Positions 1 through 5,592 of a stretch of 7,313 bases of DNA are shown piece by piece; position 1 is the stretch's first letter, and the number at the start of each line of letters is the position of its first letter. The notes below the pieces were generated by a model. The model did no database searches. It worked only from the letters and a program-made list of their open reading frames with translations, and was not told the origin of the DNA. The DNA comes from an uncultured Eubacteriales bacterium (GTDB lineage: Bacteria; Bacillota; Clostridia; Peptostreptococcales; Anaerovoracaceae): assembly GCA_900551415.1 (NCBI GenBank), contig URWB01000109.1, positions 1 to 7,313 on the forward strand. Reading direction: 5' to 3'. The position numbers and the translations under genes were made by a program.

Positions 1-1225
1 TTTCTTCGCCATAACGAGCATAAGCTGTACAACTGATGATATTTTCAGCCGGATTGTCAAGGTAAATACTGAAATGCGCTTCAGGCGGTTCATAATCGGT
101 CAGATCAACACCTTCAGTGTGAAAATCCGTATGGGCTTCCAGATGCTTCAGTACACTGCCGTAAAAAGGTCGAAGTTGTTTCTCGGAAAGTGTGATTTCA
201 CGGACTTTCTGACGATTTAACTCTGTCAGATAGGGCTGCATGTCCTTTTTGAAGGCTTCTGAGCAGCGATACAGGATTTTATCTTTTAGAATCCAGAACG
301 TCCGGGCACCGGAGAGTATCAGACAATCTTCGATGGTCAGATGGTAGGTGTCACTATCTTCGGCTTTGAGTTCAAGCGTAAGTTCCGGGTCTCCATCTGT
401 AACATAAATGGTCCGGATATGATTATCGAGATCAAACTGAAGTGTATGTCCGATCATCATATTCAGAAACATGTCGACAGCAGTTGGAGACAGTGGAAGG
501 TAACGCAGTGCTTTCATTGTCTGGAAACGATAAGTGCTGTCCTGAACACAGTGGAAATGGTATTCGTACTCTTCAATCCGCTGCATAATAAACGCCAGCA
601 TGCTGCGGCTCTCAGAAGTGAAAGCCGCAGGTTCATGGAAAAATTTCAGATTCTTTCCATATTGAAATAATTCACCTTGACGAATAAGGCGGGAAAACTC
701 CAGCAAGTCTTTGATGACGTATTTCTTGCCGGTGCCAATCTTGAAGTCGACGGAAAGTTTATGATATTGTTTATGAAGAATTGGCTCCAATTCAATCAGA
801 ACTTTGGTTTCGGATGCTTCAGCAGGATAGTGGGTGCCGGAAGATTGATGAATATAAGATTCAATCAATGTCTGGCCAATCCGATTTTGGTTTTTTGACG
901 GAAAGCTTGTTTGAATATGTCGTCTGGAGATATATTTCAAAAGGATAGCGACGCAGTGGCAGCAGAGCCCTTCTGATTGGTAAAAATCGGTGCAGGAACA
1001 TAAGCTGCCGACAATCTGGCTCTCATCTTCATCGATGGATACCTGGGTTTCATGTTCACTGCCGTCTGCATCAAGGACAGTAGCGGTGATCATAGGGGTA
1101 CCTGTCAGTGTGTTAATATCCGTTTCAAAGTTTTTAATGCGCTTATCGATCAAAAAAATGTCCTGACCTTTTCGATAATCTGCATCAGTGGAGGATTTGA
1201 TAACAGTCATTCTGGTAATTGCCAT
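1..1225 (-). CDS. SWIM zinc-finger SNF2-family helicase, N-terminal part (runs off left edge)
   Basis: An uninterrupted frame of 408 codons starts at the ATG at 1225-1223 and leaves the window. Residues about 76-90 contain CSC, then nine residues, then C-x-H: the CxCx(n)CxH zinc ligands of a SWIM domain, which is thought to bind DNA or protein. From about residue 155 the sequence (VDFKIG, KKYVIKDLLEF, then a long run of short beta-like segments) resembles the bacterial SNF2 helicase-associated domain (PF08455 type). Family members are about 1,000-1,100 residues, so the SNF2 ATPase (DEAD/DEAH and helicase C domains) should lie beyond position 1; none of its motifs is visible here. The start is set by AAAGGAG a few bases upstream and by the N-terminal match. 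Such proteins are presumed DNA translocases or remodellers; the cellular role is unclear. Codons are more A/T-rich than in genes right of 1583. Confidence 0.87.
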   Translation of the reverse strand, partial: MAITRMTVIKSSTDADYRKGQDIFLIDKRIKNFETDINTLTGTPMITATVLDADGSEHETQVSIDEDESQIVGSLCSCTDFYQSEGLCCHCVAILLKYISRRHIQTSFPSKNQNRIGQTLIESYIHQSSGTHYPAEASETKVLIELEPILHKQYHKLSVDFKIGTGKKYVIKDLLEFSRLIRQGELFQYGKNLKFFHEPAAFTSESRSMLAFIMQRIEEYEYHFHCVQDSTYRFQTMKALRYLPLSPTAVDMFLNMMIGHTLQFDLDNHIRTIYVTDGDPELTLELKAEDSDTYHLTIEDCLILSGARTFWILKDKILYRCSEAFKKDMQPYLTELNRQKVREITLSEKQLRPFYGSVLKHLEAHTDFHTEGVDLTDYEPPEAHFSIYLDNPAENIISCTAYARYGEE

Positions 1226-1311
1226 GAAAACTCCTTTCAGCTGTGAATGCGTGTTTGTGCTGCACAGCGTATAGCAGGCCGGAATAGCCGCAGCCTGCTG
1301 TAATCGTAAAC
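1226..1311 (-). promoter_or_regulatory. Structured 5' UTR of the SWIM/SNF2 gene
   Basis: The ~80-nt leader between the promoter and the helicase start can form two hairpins. One pairs 1273-1279 with 1293-1299 (AGCAGGC/GCCTGCT, 7 bp) and adds a 3-bp CGG/CCG helix (1280-1282 with 1288-1290) next to a 2-nt bulge. The other pairs 1240-1245 with 1263-1268 (GCTGTG/CACAGC) and ends just upstream of the AAAGGAG ribosome binding site. No U tract follows either helix, so they are not terminators. They could tune mRNA stability or translation; no riboswitch class is recognised. Confidence 0.4.
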
Positions 1312-1314
1312 TTC

Positions 1315-1343
1315 ATTATAGCATATTTGACAAATTCTGTCCG
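1315..1343 (-). promoter_or_regulatory. Sigma-70/SigA-type promoter of the SWIM/SNF2 gene
   Basis: On the minus strand a perfect TATAAT (1320-1315) is preceded by TGC, making an extended -10. A -35 candidate CGGACA (1343-1338, four of six consensus bases) lies exactly 17 bp upstream. Transcription would start near 1308, giving an ~80-nt leader. It lies just downstream of the terminator of the preceding gene fragment, which fits an independent transcription unit. Confidence 0.75.
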
Positions 1344-1360
1344 CAGTTTGAAACGAATAA

Positions 1361-1397
1361 GAAAAAATATGCAGATATCATGGTGACATCTGCATAT
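1361..1397 (-). terminator. Intrinsic terminator after the oxidoreductase fragment
   Basis: A perfect 10-bp stem pairs ATATGCAGAT at 1367-1376 with ATCTGCATAT at 1388-1397 around an 11-nt loop. Read on the minus strand it is followed at once by TTTTTT (1367-1362). It starts about 15 bp after the stop codon of the oxidoreductase remnant and precedes the helicase promoter, so it separates the two units. The stem is A/T-rich but the U tract is strong. Confidence 0.75.
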
Positions 1398-1411
1398 AGA
1401 TTGAGCAGTCA

Positions 1412-1582
1412 TTATGAATGGATTTCTTCAGGATAAAACAATCCCCAGTCGCTGCGGAGTTTTGTCATAATATCCATGACATCAGAAGATTCCCGGAGTT
1501 TCATGATCGCCGTATTGCCTGTAAGAATCGCTGTTTCCATATCTTCAAGTTCATATTGGAGCGCATCGGATGCTGCGGCATG
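1412..1582 (-). pseudogene. C-terminal fragment of a Gfo/Idh/MocA-type oxidoreductase
   Basis: Read on the minus strand, about 57 codons end in TAA (1414-1412). They give DALQYELEDMETAIL, then a short linker, then VMDIMTKLRSDWGLFYPEE. This matches the usual C-terminus of Gfo/Idh/MocA NAD(P)-dependent oxidoreductases, where a Y-E-x-E segment and an IM-x-x-(L/I)R-x-x-W-G-L-x-YP-x-E tail close the protein. A full protein has about 320-340 residues with an N-terminal Rossmann domain; none of that is present. Toward higher coordinates the homology stops near 1570-1582, where plus-strand proC sequence begins, so the gene is broken there and no start or ribosome binding site exists. It is followed by a proper terminator, so it was probably the end of a real gene. 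The substrate cannot be inferred from this tail. The identification rests on recalled family patterns. Confidence 0.68.
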
Positions 1583-1747
1583 GAGGGTACCGCGAAGCTG
1601 CAGTTAGAAACAGGACTGCATCCGGGTGTGCTCAAGGATCAGGTGTGCTCGCCGGGCGGTGTGACGATCCGCGGTGTTGCTGCGTTGGAAGAGAATGGAC
1701 TGCGTAATGCGCTGCTTAAGGCTATTGACGCGACGTTTGAGAAGTAG
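1583..1747 (+). pseudogene. proC: 3' fragment of proC, pyrroline-5-carboxylate reductase
   Basis: The last ~54 codons encode GTAKLQLETG, HPGVLKDQVCSPGGVTIRGV, then AALEENGLRNALLKAIDATFEK and TAG. This fits the ProC signature: P, two residues, L, three residues, V, C/S, S, P-G-G-x-T, then G-V and L-E. ProC reduces 1-pyrroline-5-carboxylate to proline with NAD(P)H. The family is about 265-270 residues, so only the C-terminal dimerisation region survives. The Rossmann domain and start are missing, and the sequence is cut at about 1583 where an opposite-strand oxidoreductase fragment begins. The fragment ends 14 bp before the alkylation-repair gene, an operon-like spacing suggesting the two were once co-transcribed. 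A longer open frame starting at 1418 merely runs through the antisense of the oxidoreductase remnant and is not a real N-terminus. Confidence 0.8.
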
Positions 1748-1761
1748 AGACAACATCAGCG

Positions 1762-2541
1762 ATGAACGAAAACAAAACCACCATACGGAAGGAAACAAAA
1801 CAGCTAGGTAACATCCGGGCAAAGCTGCAGCGCCCGCTCCAAACGGAGAACGAGATCTGTGCGGCACTTTTCGCCATGCAGGATGAAAACTACCGAGATT
1901 TTCACGCGAAATTGATTCCCAATGTCGATAAGGAAACGATTATCGGCGTGCGCGTGCCGCACATGCGCGCTTACGCCAGAACCTTATGGAAGCAGGCACC
2001 GGAAACGGCACGCGCGTTTTTGGAAGTGCTCCCGCACAAATATTACGAAGAAAACTGCCTGCACGGACTGCTGATCGACACACTGGCGGAGACGACCGAT
2101 GAGGCTTTGCGGCTGATAGATCGTTTCCTGCCGTATGTCGACAATTGGGCGACCTGTGATATGCTGCCGCCGAAGATTTTTGCAAGTGATCTTGCGCGTG
2201 TGAGGGAGACCGTTCTGCCGTGGCTTTCCGGTGACGAGACCTATCGCGCGCGTTTCACGATCGTGACGCTGCTGACGTTTTTCTTAGAGGAAAAAACGTT
2301 TGAGCCGGAAGACCTTGTGCGTCTGGCGGAGATTCACAGTGAAGAATACTATGTCAACATGGCAATCGCGTGGTATTACAGCTTCGCGCTGATCAAGCAG
2401 TACGAGCGGACAGTCGGGCTGTTTGAGAGCAAGACCCTGGCGCCTTGGGTGCAGAACAAGTCAATCCAAAAGGCAATCGAGAGTTACCGGATCGCACCGG
2501 AGCGGAAGGCGTATCTGCGGTCGCTCAAAATCAAGGGTTGA
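1762..2541 (+). CDS. AlkD-like DNA alkylation repair protein (HEAT-like repeats)
   Basis: The 259-residue product belongs to the DNA alkylation repair family (PF08713; AlkD-like), glycosylases that remove cationic alkylated purines such as 7-methylguanine and 3-methyladenine. Visible hallmarks are MQDENYRDFHAKLIP (39-53), the TIIGVRVPHMR segment (59-69), YYEENCLHGLLI (94-105) and NWATCD (128-133). In NWATCD, W129 and D133 have the W-x3-D spacing of the catalytic Trp109/Asp113 pair of Bacillus cereus AlkD. R162 or R164 probably corresponds to its Arg148. The whole protein is predicted helical, with no signal peptide. The ATG at 1762 has only a poor upstream GA-rich sequence, and the first ~30 residues extend beyond the usual N-terminus, so the true start is uncertain. 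No better in-frame start codon is seen. It sits 14 bp after the broken proC and may depend on translational coupling or read-through. Confidence 0.88.
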   Translation: MNENKTTIRKETKQLGNIRAKLQRPLQTENEICAALFAMQDENYRDFHAKLIPNVDKETIIGVRVPHMRAYARTLWKQAPETARAFLEVLPHKYYEENCLHGLLIDTLAETTDEALRLIDRFLPYVDNWATCDMLPPKIFASDLARVRETVLPWLSGDETYRARFTIVTLLTFFLEEKTFEPEDLVRLAEIHSEEYYVNMAIAWYYSFALIKQYERTVGLFESKTLAPWVQNKSIQKAIESYRIAPERKAYLRSLKIKG

Positions 2542-2640
2542 CGGGTCGTGAACAGGCAGGGCAAGATGATCTCGTAAAGTGAGCAGCGGGATCGTAAAGA
2601 GCGAAAACGAAAAGAAAATGGAAAAGAGGAATGATAGGAA

Positions 2641-3435
2641 ATGGAAAAATCACAATATGAGGAGAGCTGCAGTTTGGATACCTACCGGGTCGATCGCAAT
2701 GAGATCGGCAAACCATCCGGACTTTGGCAGCTGATGCAGGAGGCGGCGTCGAATCAGATGGCGACGCAGAAACCGTCCTATACGGATTTGGTGGATGCGG
2801 GAAAGGCATTGATGCTGGCACGCGTGGATCTTGCGATTCCGGAGCAGATTGGGCTGAAAGAGGCGTTGGTATCCAGTTCCTGGCCATGTCCGAGCACAAG
2901 GGCGACGTTCTTTCGCAATTATACACTGCAGCGTGGAACGGAGACAGTCGCCTTTGCGGCGACGCAGTGGTCTTTGGTGGACCTTGCGAGCCGCAAGATT
3001 CTCAAGGTAGAGGATGTGGATTTTTCTAATTACTGGTACGGTACATATCGTGAGCTGCTGAAGGATAAGTTCCGCATCGACAAGGAAACACTGGCCGCCA
3101 TGCAGACGGTCGGGCAAAAAGAAGTCCGTTACAGCGATTTGGACTATAACGGGCATATGAACAATACCTACTATTTAGATGTACTTTGCGACTATGTGCC
3201 GGAGCTCGCGGCGGGGACGCATCGCGTCAGTTTCGCGCGTGTGCATTACAGCAAAGAAGCGCCGCTGGGTGATGTGCTGACGATCCTGCGCAGCAATGCG
3301 ATCCTGCTGAGCGAGTCAGACGCGGCACAGTACGGAGTTCCCGCAGACTGCAAATATATCTTCCGCACGCTCAAAGCAGACGGCGAGATGAACATCCAGG
3401 GCGAGCTTGTGCTTTGTCCGGTCGTGCGCGGATAG
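2641..3435 (+). CDS. Acyl-ACP thioesterase (FatA/FatB family)
   Basis: The 264-residue protein fits the acyl-ACP thioesterase family (PF01643), which hydrolyses acyl-ACP to free fatty acid and ACP in the cytoplasm. It shows two tandem hot-dog domains. The first, residues ~1-135, has the central-helix segment GLWQLMQEAASNQMA (27-41) and the strand ATQWSLVD (107-114). The second, ~155-264, begins VRYSDLDYNGHMNNTYYLD (162-180) and carries the D-x-N-x-H catalytic region (D168, N170, H172). Length matches bacterial homologues (about 240-270). The start is the ATG at 2641; GAGG at 2626-2629 is somewhat distant and AGGA at 2636-2639 nearly abuts it, so initiation is probably modest. Two nearby ATGs (2618, 2631) are out of frame. 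A 99-bp spacer without an evident promoter or terminator separates it from the alkylation-repair gene, so co-transcription is likely. Chain-length specificity cannot be read from sequence. Confidence 0.9.
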   Translation: MEKSQYEESCSLDTYRVDRNEIGKPSGLWQLMQEAASNQMATQKPSYTDLVDAGKALMLARVDLAIPEQIGLKEALVSSSWPCPSTRATFFRNYTLQRGTETVAFAATQWSLVDLASRKILKVEDVDFSNYWYGTYRELLKDKFRIDKETLAAMQTVGQKEVRYSDLDYNGHMNNTYYLDVLCDYVPELAAGTHRVSFARVHYSKEAPLGDVLTILRSNAILLSESDAAQYGVPADCKYIFRTLKADGEMNIQGELVLCPVVRG

Positions 3436-3448
3436 CGGATAGCGTATA
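3428..3448 (+). repeat. Three 7-bp tandem units over the thioesterase stop codon
   Basis: GCGGATA is repeated directly (3428-3434, 3435-3441) and followed by GCGTATA (3442-3448). The stop codon TAG lies at the boundary of the first and second unit. This looks like replication slippage; no function is evident. Confidence 0.6.
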
Positions 3449-3469
3449 GCAGACGGAAACGTTTTTTCG

Positions 3470-3487
3470 ACGCGCGGGCGCGCGCGT
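3470..3487 (+). other. GC-only hairpin upstream of the glycerate kinase gene
   Basis: ACGCGCG (3470-3476) and CGCGCGT (3481-3487) form a 7-bp stem with a 4-nt GGCG loop. The plus-strand tail TTTGATTC is too weak for a confident terminator. It lies between the thioesterase and kinase genes, about 24 bp before the AGGAG ribosome binding site, and could act as a weak intra-operon attenuator or mRNA processing/stability element. Confidence 0.4.
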
Positions 3488-3521
3488 TTGATTCTCAAGG
3501 GAGTAGAACCAGGAGATAAAA

Positions 3522-4832
3522 ATGAATCAAAAACTATATTTCGACGTCCAAAAGATCGTTCATGCGGCGATCCAAGCGGTGCAGCCGGATCATGCAGTCA
3601 AGCGGGCGTTAGCGCAGATCGATCCGCGGTGGACAGAGAACGCGGAAGCTCTGCCCGCGGGAATAGAAAGACCGTCAGAAAAGGCAGGAAATATCTACCT
3701 TGTCGCCATCGGCAAGGCCGCATGGAAGATGGCATCGGTGGCATCGCAGATCCTCGGCGAAAAAATCACGCAGGGTATTGTGATCACCAAATACGGACAT
3801 GTGCAGGACGAGATACCTGCTGTGCGCTGCTTTGAAGCGGGTCACCCGGTGCCGGATCAGAATTCCTTTGACGCGACGGAGCAGGTGATGCAGATGACAT
3901 CGCATTTACGCGAAGAAGATCAGGTTTTACTTCTGATTTCCGGCGGCGGTTCCGCGCTGTTTGAAAAACCGCTCTGCAGTGCGGAAGAACTGGAGTCAGT
4001 CACCAGACAGCTGCTTGCAAGCGGCGCGGACATCGTGGAGATCAATACGATACGCAAACGCCTGTCCGCTGTCAAGGGCGGAAAATTTGCAGTACTATGC
4101 AAGCCTGCACAGGTGTATGCGATTATCCTGTCAGACATCATCGGAGATCCGATCGATATGATTGCCTCCGGACCGACTTATCCGGACAGCAGCGATTGCG
4201 GGCAGGCCCTGCACATCATCAAAAAGTATGGCATTCAGATCTCTGCGGACGCAGAGAAACTGCTGCAGATCGAAACGCCGAAAACGCTGGATAATGTGAC
4301 CACGATCGTGACGGGTAGTGTCAAGGAGTTATGCAGTGCGACAGCAAAGGCATGTACGGCGCTGGGCTATCGCCCGGTCATTTTGACGACGGAGCTGCAC
4401 TGTCAGGCCAGAGAGGCCGGCTGCTTCTTAGGCTCCATCGGCAGCTATTACAGCGACAGGCAGGAGAAAATCGCATTCATCGCGGGCGGGGAGACCGTAG
4501 TCAAGCTGACGGGAGACGGTCTTGGAGGCCGCAATCAGGAGATCGCTCTGGCTGCTGCCGCAGAGATCTCCGGGAAACGCAATCTTGCCGTCTTTTCAAT
4601 CGGTTCAGATGGTACAGACGGTCCGACCGACGCTGCGGGAGGCTATGTGGACGGAGACAGTGCCTGCGCTTTGCAGCAGCAAGAGATCAGCATTGCGGAC
4701 GTATTGCGCAGAAACGACGCCTATCATGGGCTTGCAGCATGCGATGGTCTGTTGATCACCGGGCCGACCGGCACGAATGTCAATGATGTGTCCGTTGTGC
4801 TCATCGACCCCGAAGCAGGAAAGCAAGAATAG
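3522..4832 (+). CDS. Glycerate 2-kinase, DUF4147/MOFRL type
   Basis: The 436-residue protein matches class II glycerate kinases (COG2379, GckA-like), which phosphorylate D-glycerate with ATP, usually to 2-phosphoglycerate, feeding lower glycolysis. The N-terminal DUF4147 domain (about 1-240) shows VAIGKAAWKMA (61-71), GHPVPDQNS (108-115), LLLISGGGSALFEKP (136-150), EINTIRKRLSAVKGGK (173-188) and LSDIIGDPIDMIASGPT (203-219). The C-terminal MOFRL domain (about 315-430) shows GGETVVKLTGDGLGGRNQE (322-340), GSDGTDGPTDAAGG (361-374) and GPTGTNVNDV (414-423). Length is typical. The start is supported by AGGAG (3511-3515) six bases before the ATG. Some homologues carry the older name hydroxypyruvate reductase TtuD, which is generally viewed as misassigned. 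No glyoxylate, tartrate or serine-cycle gene is adjacent to indicate where the glycerate comes from. It is the last gene of the plus-strand run and converges on pyrR. Confidence 0.92.
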   Translation: MNQKLYFDVQKIVHAAIQAVQPDHAVKRALAQIDPRWTENAEALPAGIERPSEKAGNIYLVAIGKAAWKMASVASQILGEKITQGIVITKYGHVQDEIPAVRCFEAGHPVPDQNSFDATEQVMQMTSHLREEDQVLLLISGGGSALFEKPLCSAEELESVTRQLLASGADIVEINTIRKRLSAVKGGKFAVLCKPAQVYAIILSDIIGDPIDMIASGPTYPDSSDCGQALHIIKKYGIQISADAEKLLQIETPKTLDNVTTIVTGSVKELCSATAKACTALGYRPVILTTELHCQAREAGCFLGSIGSYYSDRQEKIAFIAGGETVVKLTGDGLGGRNQEIALAAAAEISGKRNLAVFSIGSDGTDGPTDAAGGYVDGDSACALQQQEISIADVLRRNDAYHGLAACDGLLITGPTGTNVNDVSVVLIDPEAGKQE

Positions 4833-4836
4833 GAAT

Positions 4837-4877
4837 GCAGCAAGCAGCTGCATGATCAGGGAAAGGACGCTTGCTGC
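4837..4877. terminator. Inverted repeat between convergent genes, possible transcription end
   Basis: GCAGCAAGC (4837-4845) and GCTTGCTGC (4869-4877) are perfect 9-bp inverted repeats with a 23-nt loop. They fill most of the 57-bp gap between the glycerate kinase and pyrR stop codons. Position and symmetry suit a bidirectional terminator, but neither side has a U tract, so it may instead be an mRNA 3'-end stabiliser. Confidence 0.4.
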
Positions 4878-4889
4878 GAGGTGCCGCAG

Positions 4890-5423
4890 CTATTCCATCA
4901 GCACGACACCTTCGACTCCGTCAATCTCCATGACATTGACGGCGATCAGTTCGGATTTTGCCGTCGGCACGTTTTTGCCGACGTAGTCGGCGCGGATTGG
5001 AAGCTCGCGGTGTCCGCGATCGATCAGCACCGCGAGCTGGATGGTAGCCGCGCGGCCGTATCGGGCTGCCGCATCCAGAGCCGCGCGGGCAGTCCGTCCG
5101 GTATAGAAAACATCATCGACGAGGATGACATCTTTCCCGTTGATATCAAAGTCGATGTTGCTCGGATGAATGACCGGATCCGGTTGAATTTCGGTCAGAT
5201 CGTCGCGATAGAGCGTAATATCCAGTTCGCCGACCGGAACCGTGACGCCCTCAATGGCGAGAATATTTTTGGCAAGGCGCTGCGCGAGCGGCAGTCCGCG
5301 GCGTTTCACACCGAGCAGGACAAGATTATCTGCGCCGTGGTTACGTTCAATGATTTGATGTGAAATTCTTTTGAGTGCGCGGCTCATATCCTCCGCTGTC
5401 ATGAGTTCTGCTTTTACGATCAT
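4890..5423 (-). CDS. pyrR: PyrR, bifunctional pyrimidine operon regulator / uracil phosphoribosyltransferase
   Basis: The 177-residue protein has the normal PyrR length. It carries a type I PRTase fold with the PRPP-binding loop VILVDDVFYTGRT (99-111), GVKRRG (38-43) early in the fold, and the typical DRGHRELPIRADYVGKNVPT segment (135-154). Family members convert uracil plus PRPP to UMP and, in Bacillus, bind pyr leader mRNA in a UMP-dependent way to promote termination. The start at 5423 is chosen because GGAGG lies 7 bp upstream; the open frame continues much further, and an ATG at 5450 would put this ribosome binding site inside the gene. It lies 169 bp behind uraA on the same strand, with an intrinsic terminator and a palindrome between them. 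Import by UraA and phosphoribosylation by PyrR form a logical salvage pair. Whether PyrR regulates this operon is open, since no binding loop was recognised. Confidence 0.95.
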   Translation of the reverse strand: MIVKAELMTAEDMSRALKRISHQIIERNHGADNLVLLGVKRRGLPLAQRLAKNILAIEGVTVPVGELDITLYRDDLTEIQPDPVIHPSNIDFDINGKDVILVDDVFYTGRTARAALDAAARYGRAATIQLAVLIDRGHRELPIRADYVGKNVPTAKSELIAVNVMEIDGVEGVVLME

Positions 5424-5465
5424 CGTATTTCCTCCATGATTTTTGTTCATAGGATCGATAGGTTT

Positions 5466-5485
5466 GCGCTGCGCATGCGCAGCGC
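5466..5485. repeat. 20-bp perfect palindrome upstream of pyrR
   Basis: GCGCTGCGCATGCGCAGCGC is its own reverse complement. In the minus-strand transcript it forms a very stable GC hairpin about 30 nt upstream of the pyrR ribosome binding site and just after the terminator U tract. On the plus strand it is followed by TTTTGTTTG, so it could terminate antisense transcription. It could also be a dimeric protein binding site; no known operator is recognised. Confidence 0.6.
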
Positions 5486-5494
5486 TTTTGTTTG

Positions 5495-5527
5495 AAAAAA
5501 GCCGCCGGGATCTCCAGCGGCTTTTTT
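5495..5527 (-). terminator. Intrinsic (bidirectional) terminator between uraA and pyrR
   Basis: AAAAAAGCCGC (5495-5505) pairs perfectly with GCGGCTTTTTT (5517-5527) over 11 bp around an 11-nt loop, so both strands give a GC-rich stem followed by six U. For the minus strand it lies about 65 bp after the uraA stop and 70 bp before the pyrR start. It should end most uraA transcripts, leaving pyrR dependent on read-through, antitermination or an unseen promoter. Confidence 0.85.
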
Positions 5528-5592
5528 CGTGATTGTATTTTTTGGAAAGTTCTGTTTCAGTTCTTGCGTGACCTGAAATCGCGCGCTTTGGT

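Noticed and set aside
341..1246. Several plus-strand open frames opposite the left-hand gene
   Set aside because: They are antisense to the continuous minus-strand SWIM/SNF2 frame, lack ribosome binding sites, and their translations show no family pattern.
1185..1412. 75-codon minus-strand frame across the helicase promoter
   Set aside because: It covers the terminator, promoter and 5' UTR and overlaps the helicase start; no recognisable domain or start signal.
1418..1747. A single 109-residue plus-strand protein
   Set aside because: Its first half is the exact antisense of an oxidoreductase C-terminus and its second half is a proC C-terminus. It is a chance fusion across the junction.
2531..3156. 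Long minus-strand frames opposite the thioesterase gene
   Set aside because: The plus-strand frame matches acyl-ACP thioesterase end to end; the antisense frames are Arg/Pro/Ser-rich without domains.
4331..4786. 151-codon plus-strand frame inside the glycerate kinase gene
   Set aside because: Out-of-frame shadow, rich in Arg and Gly as expected for a shifted frame of this gene; all MOFRL motifs are in the other frame.
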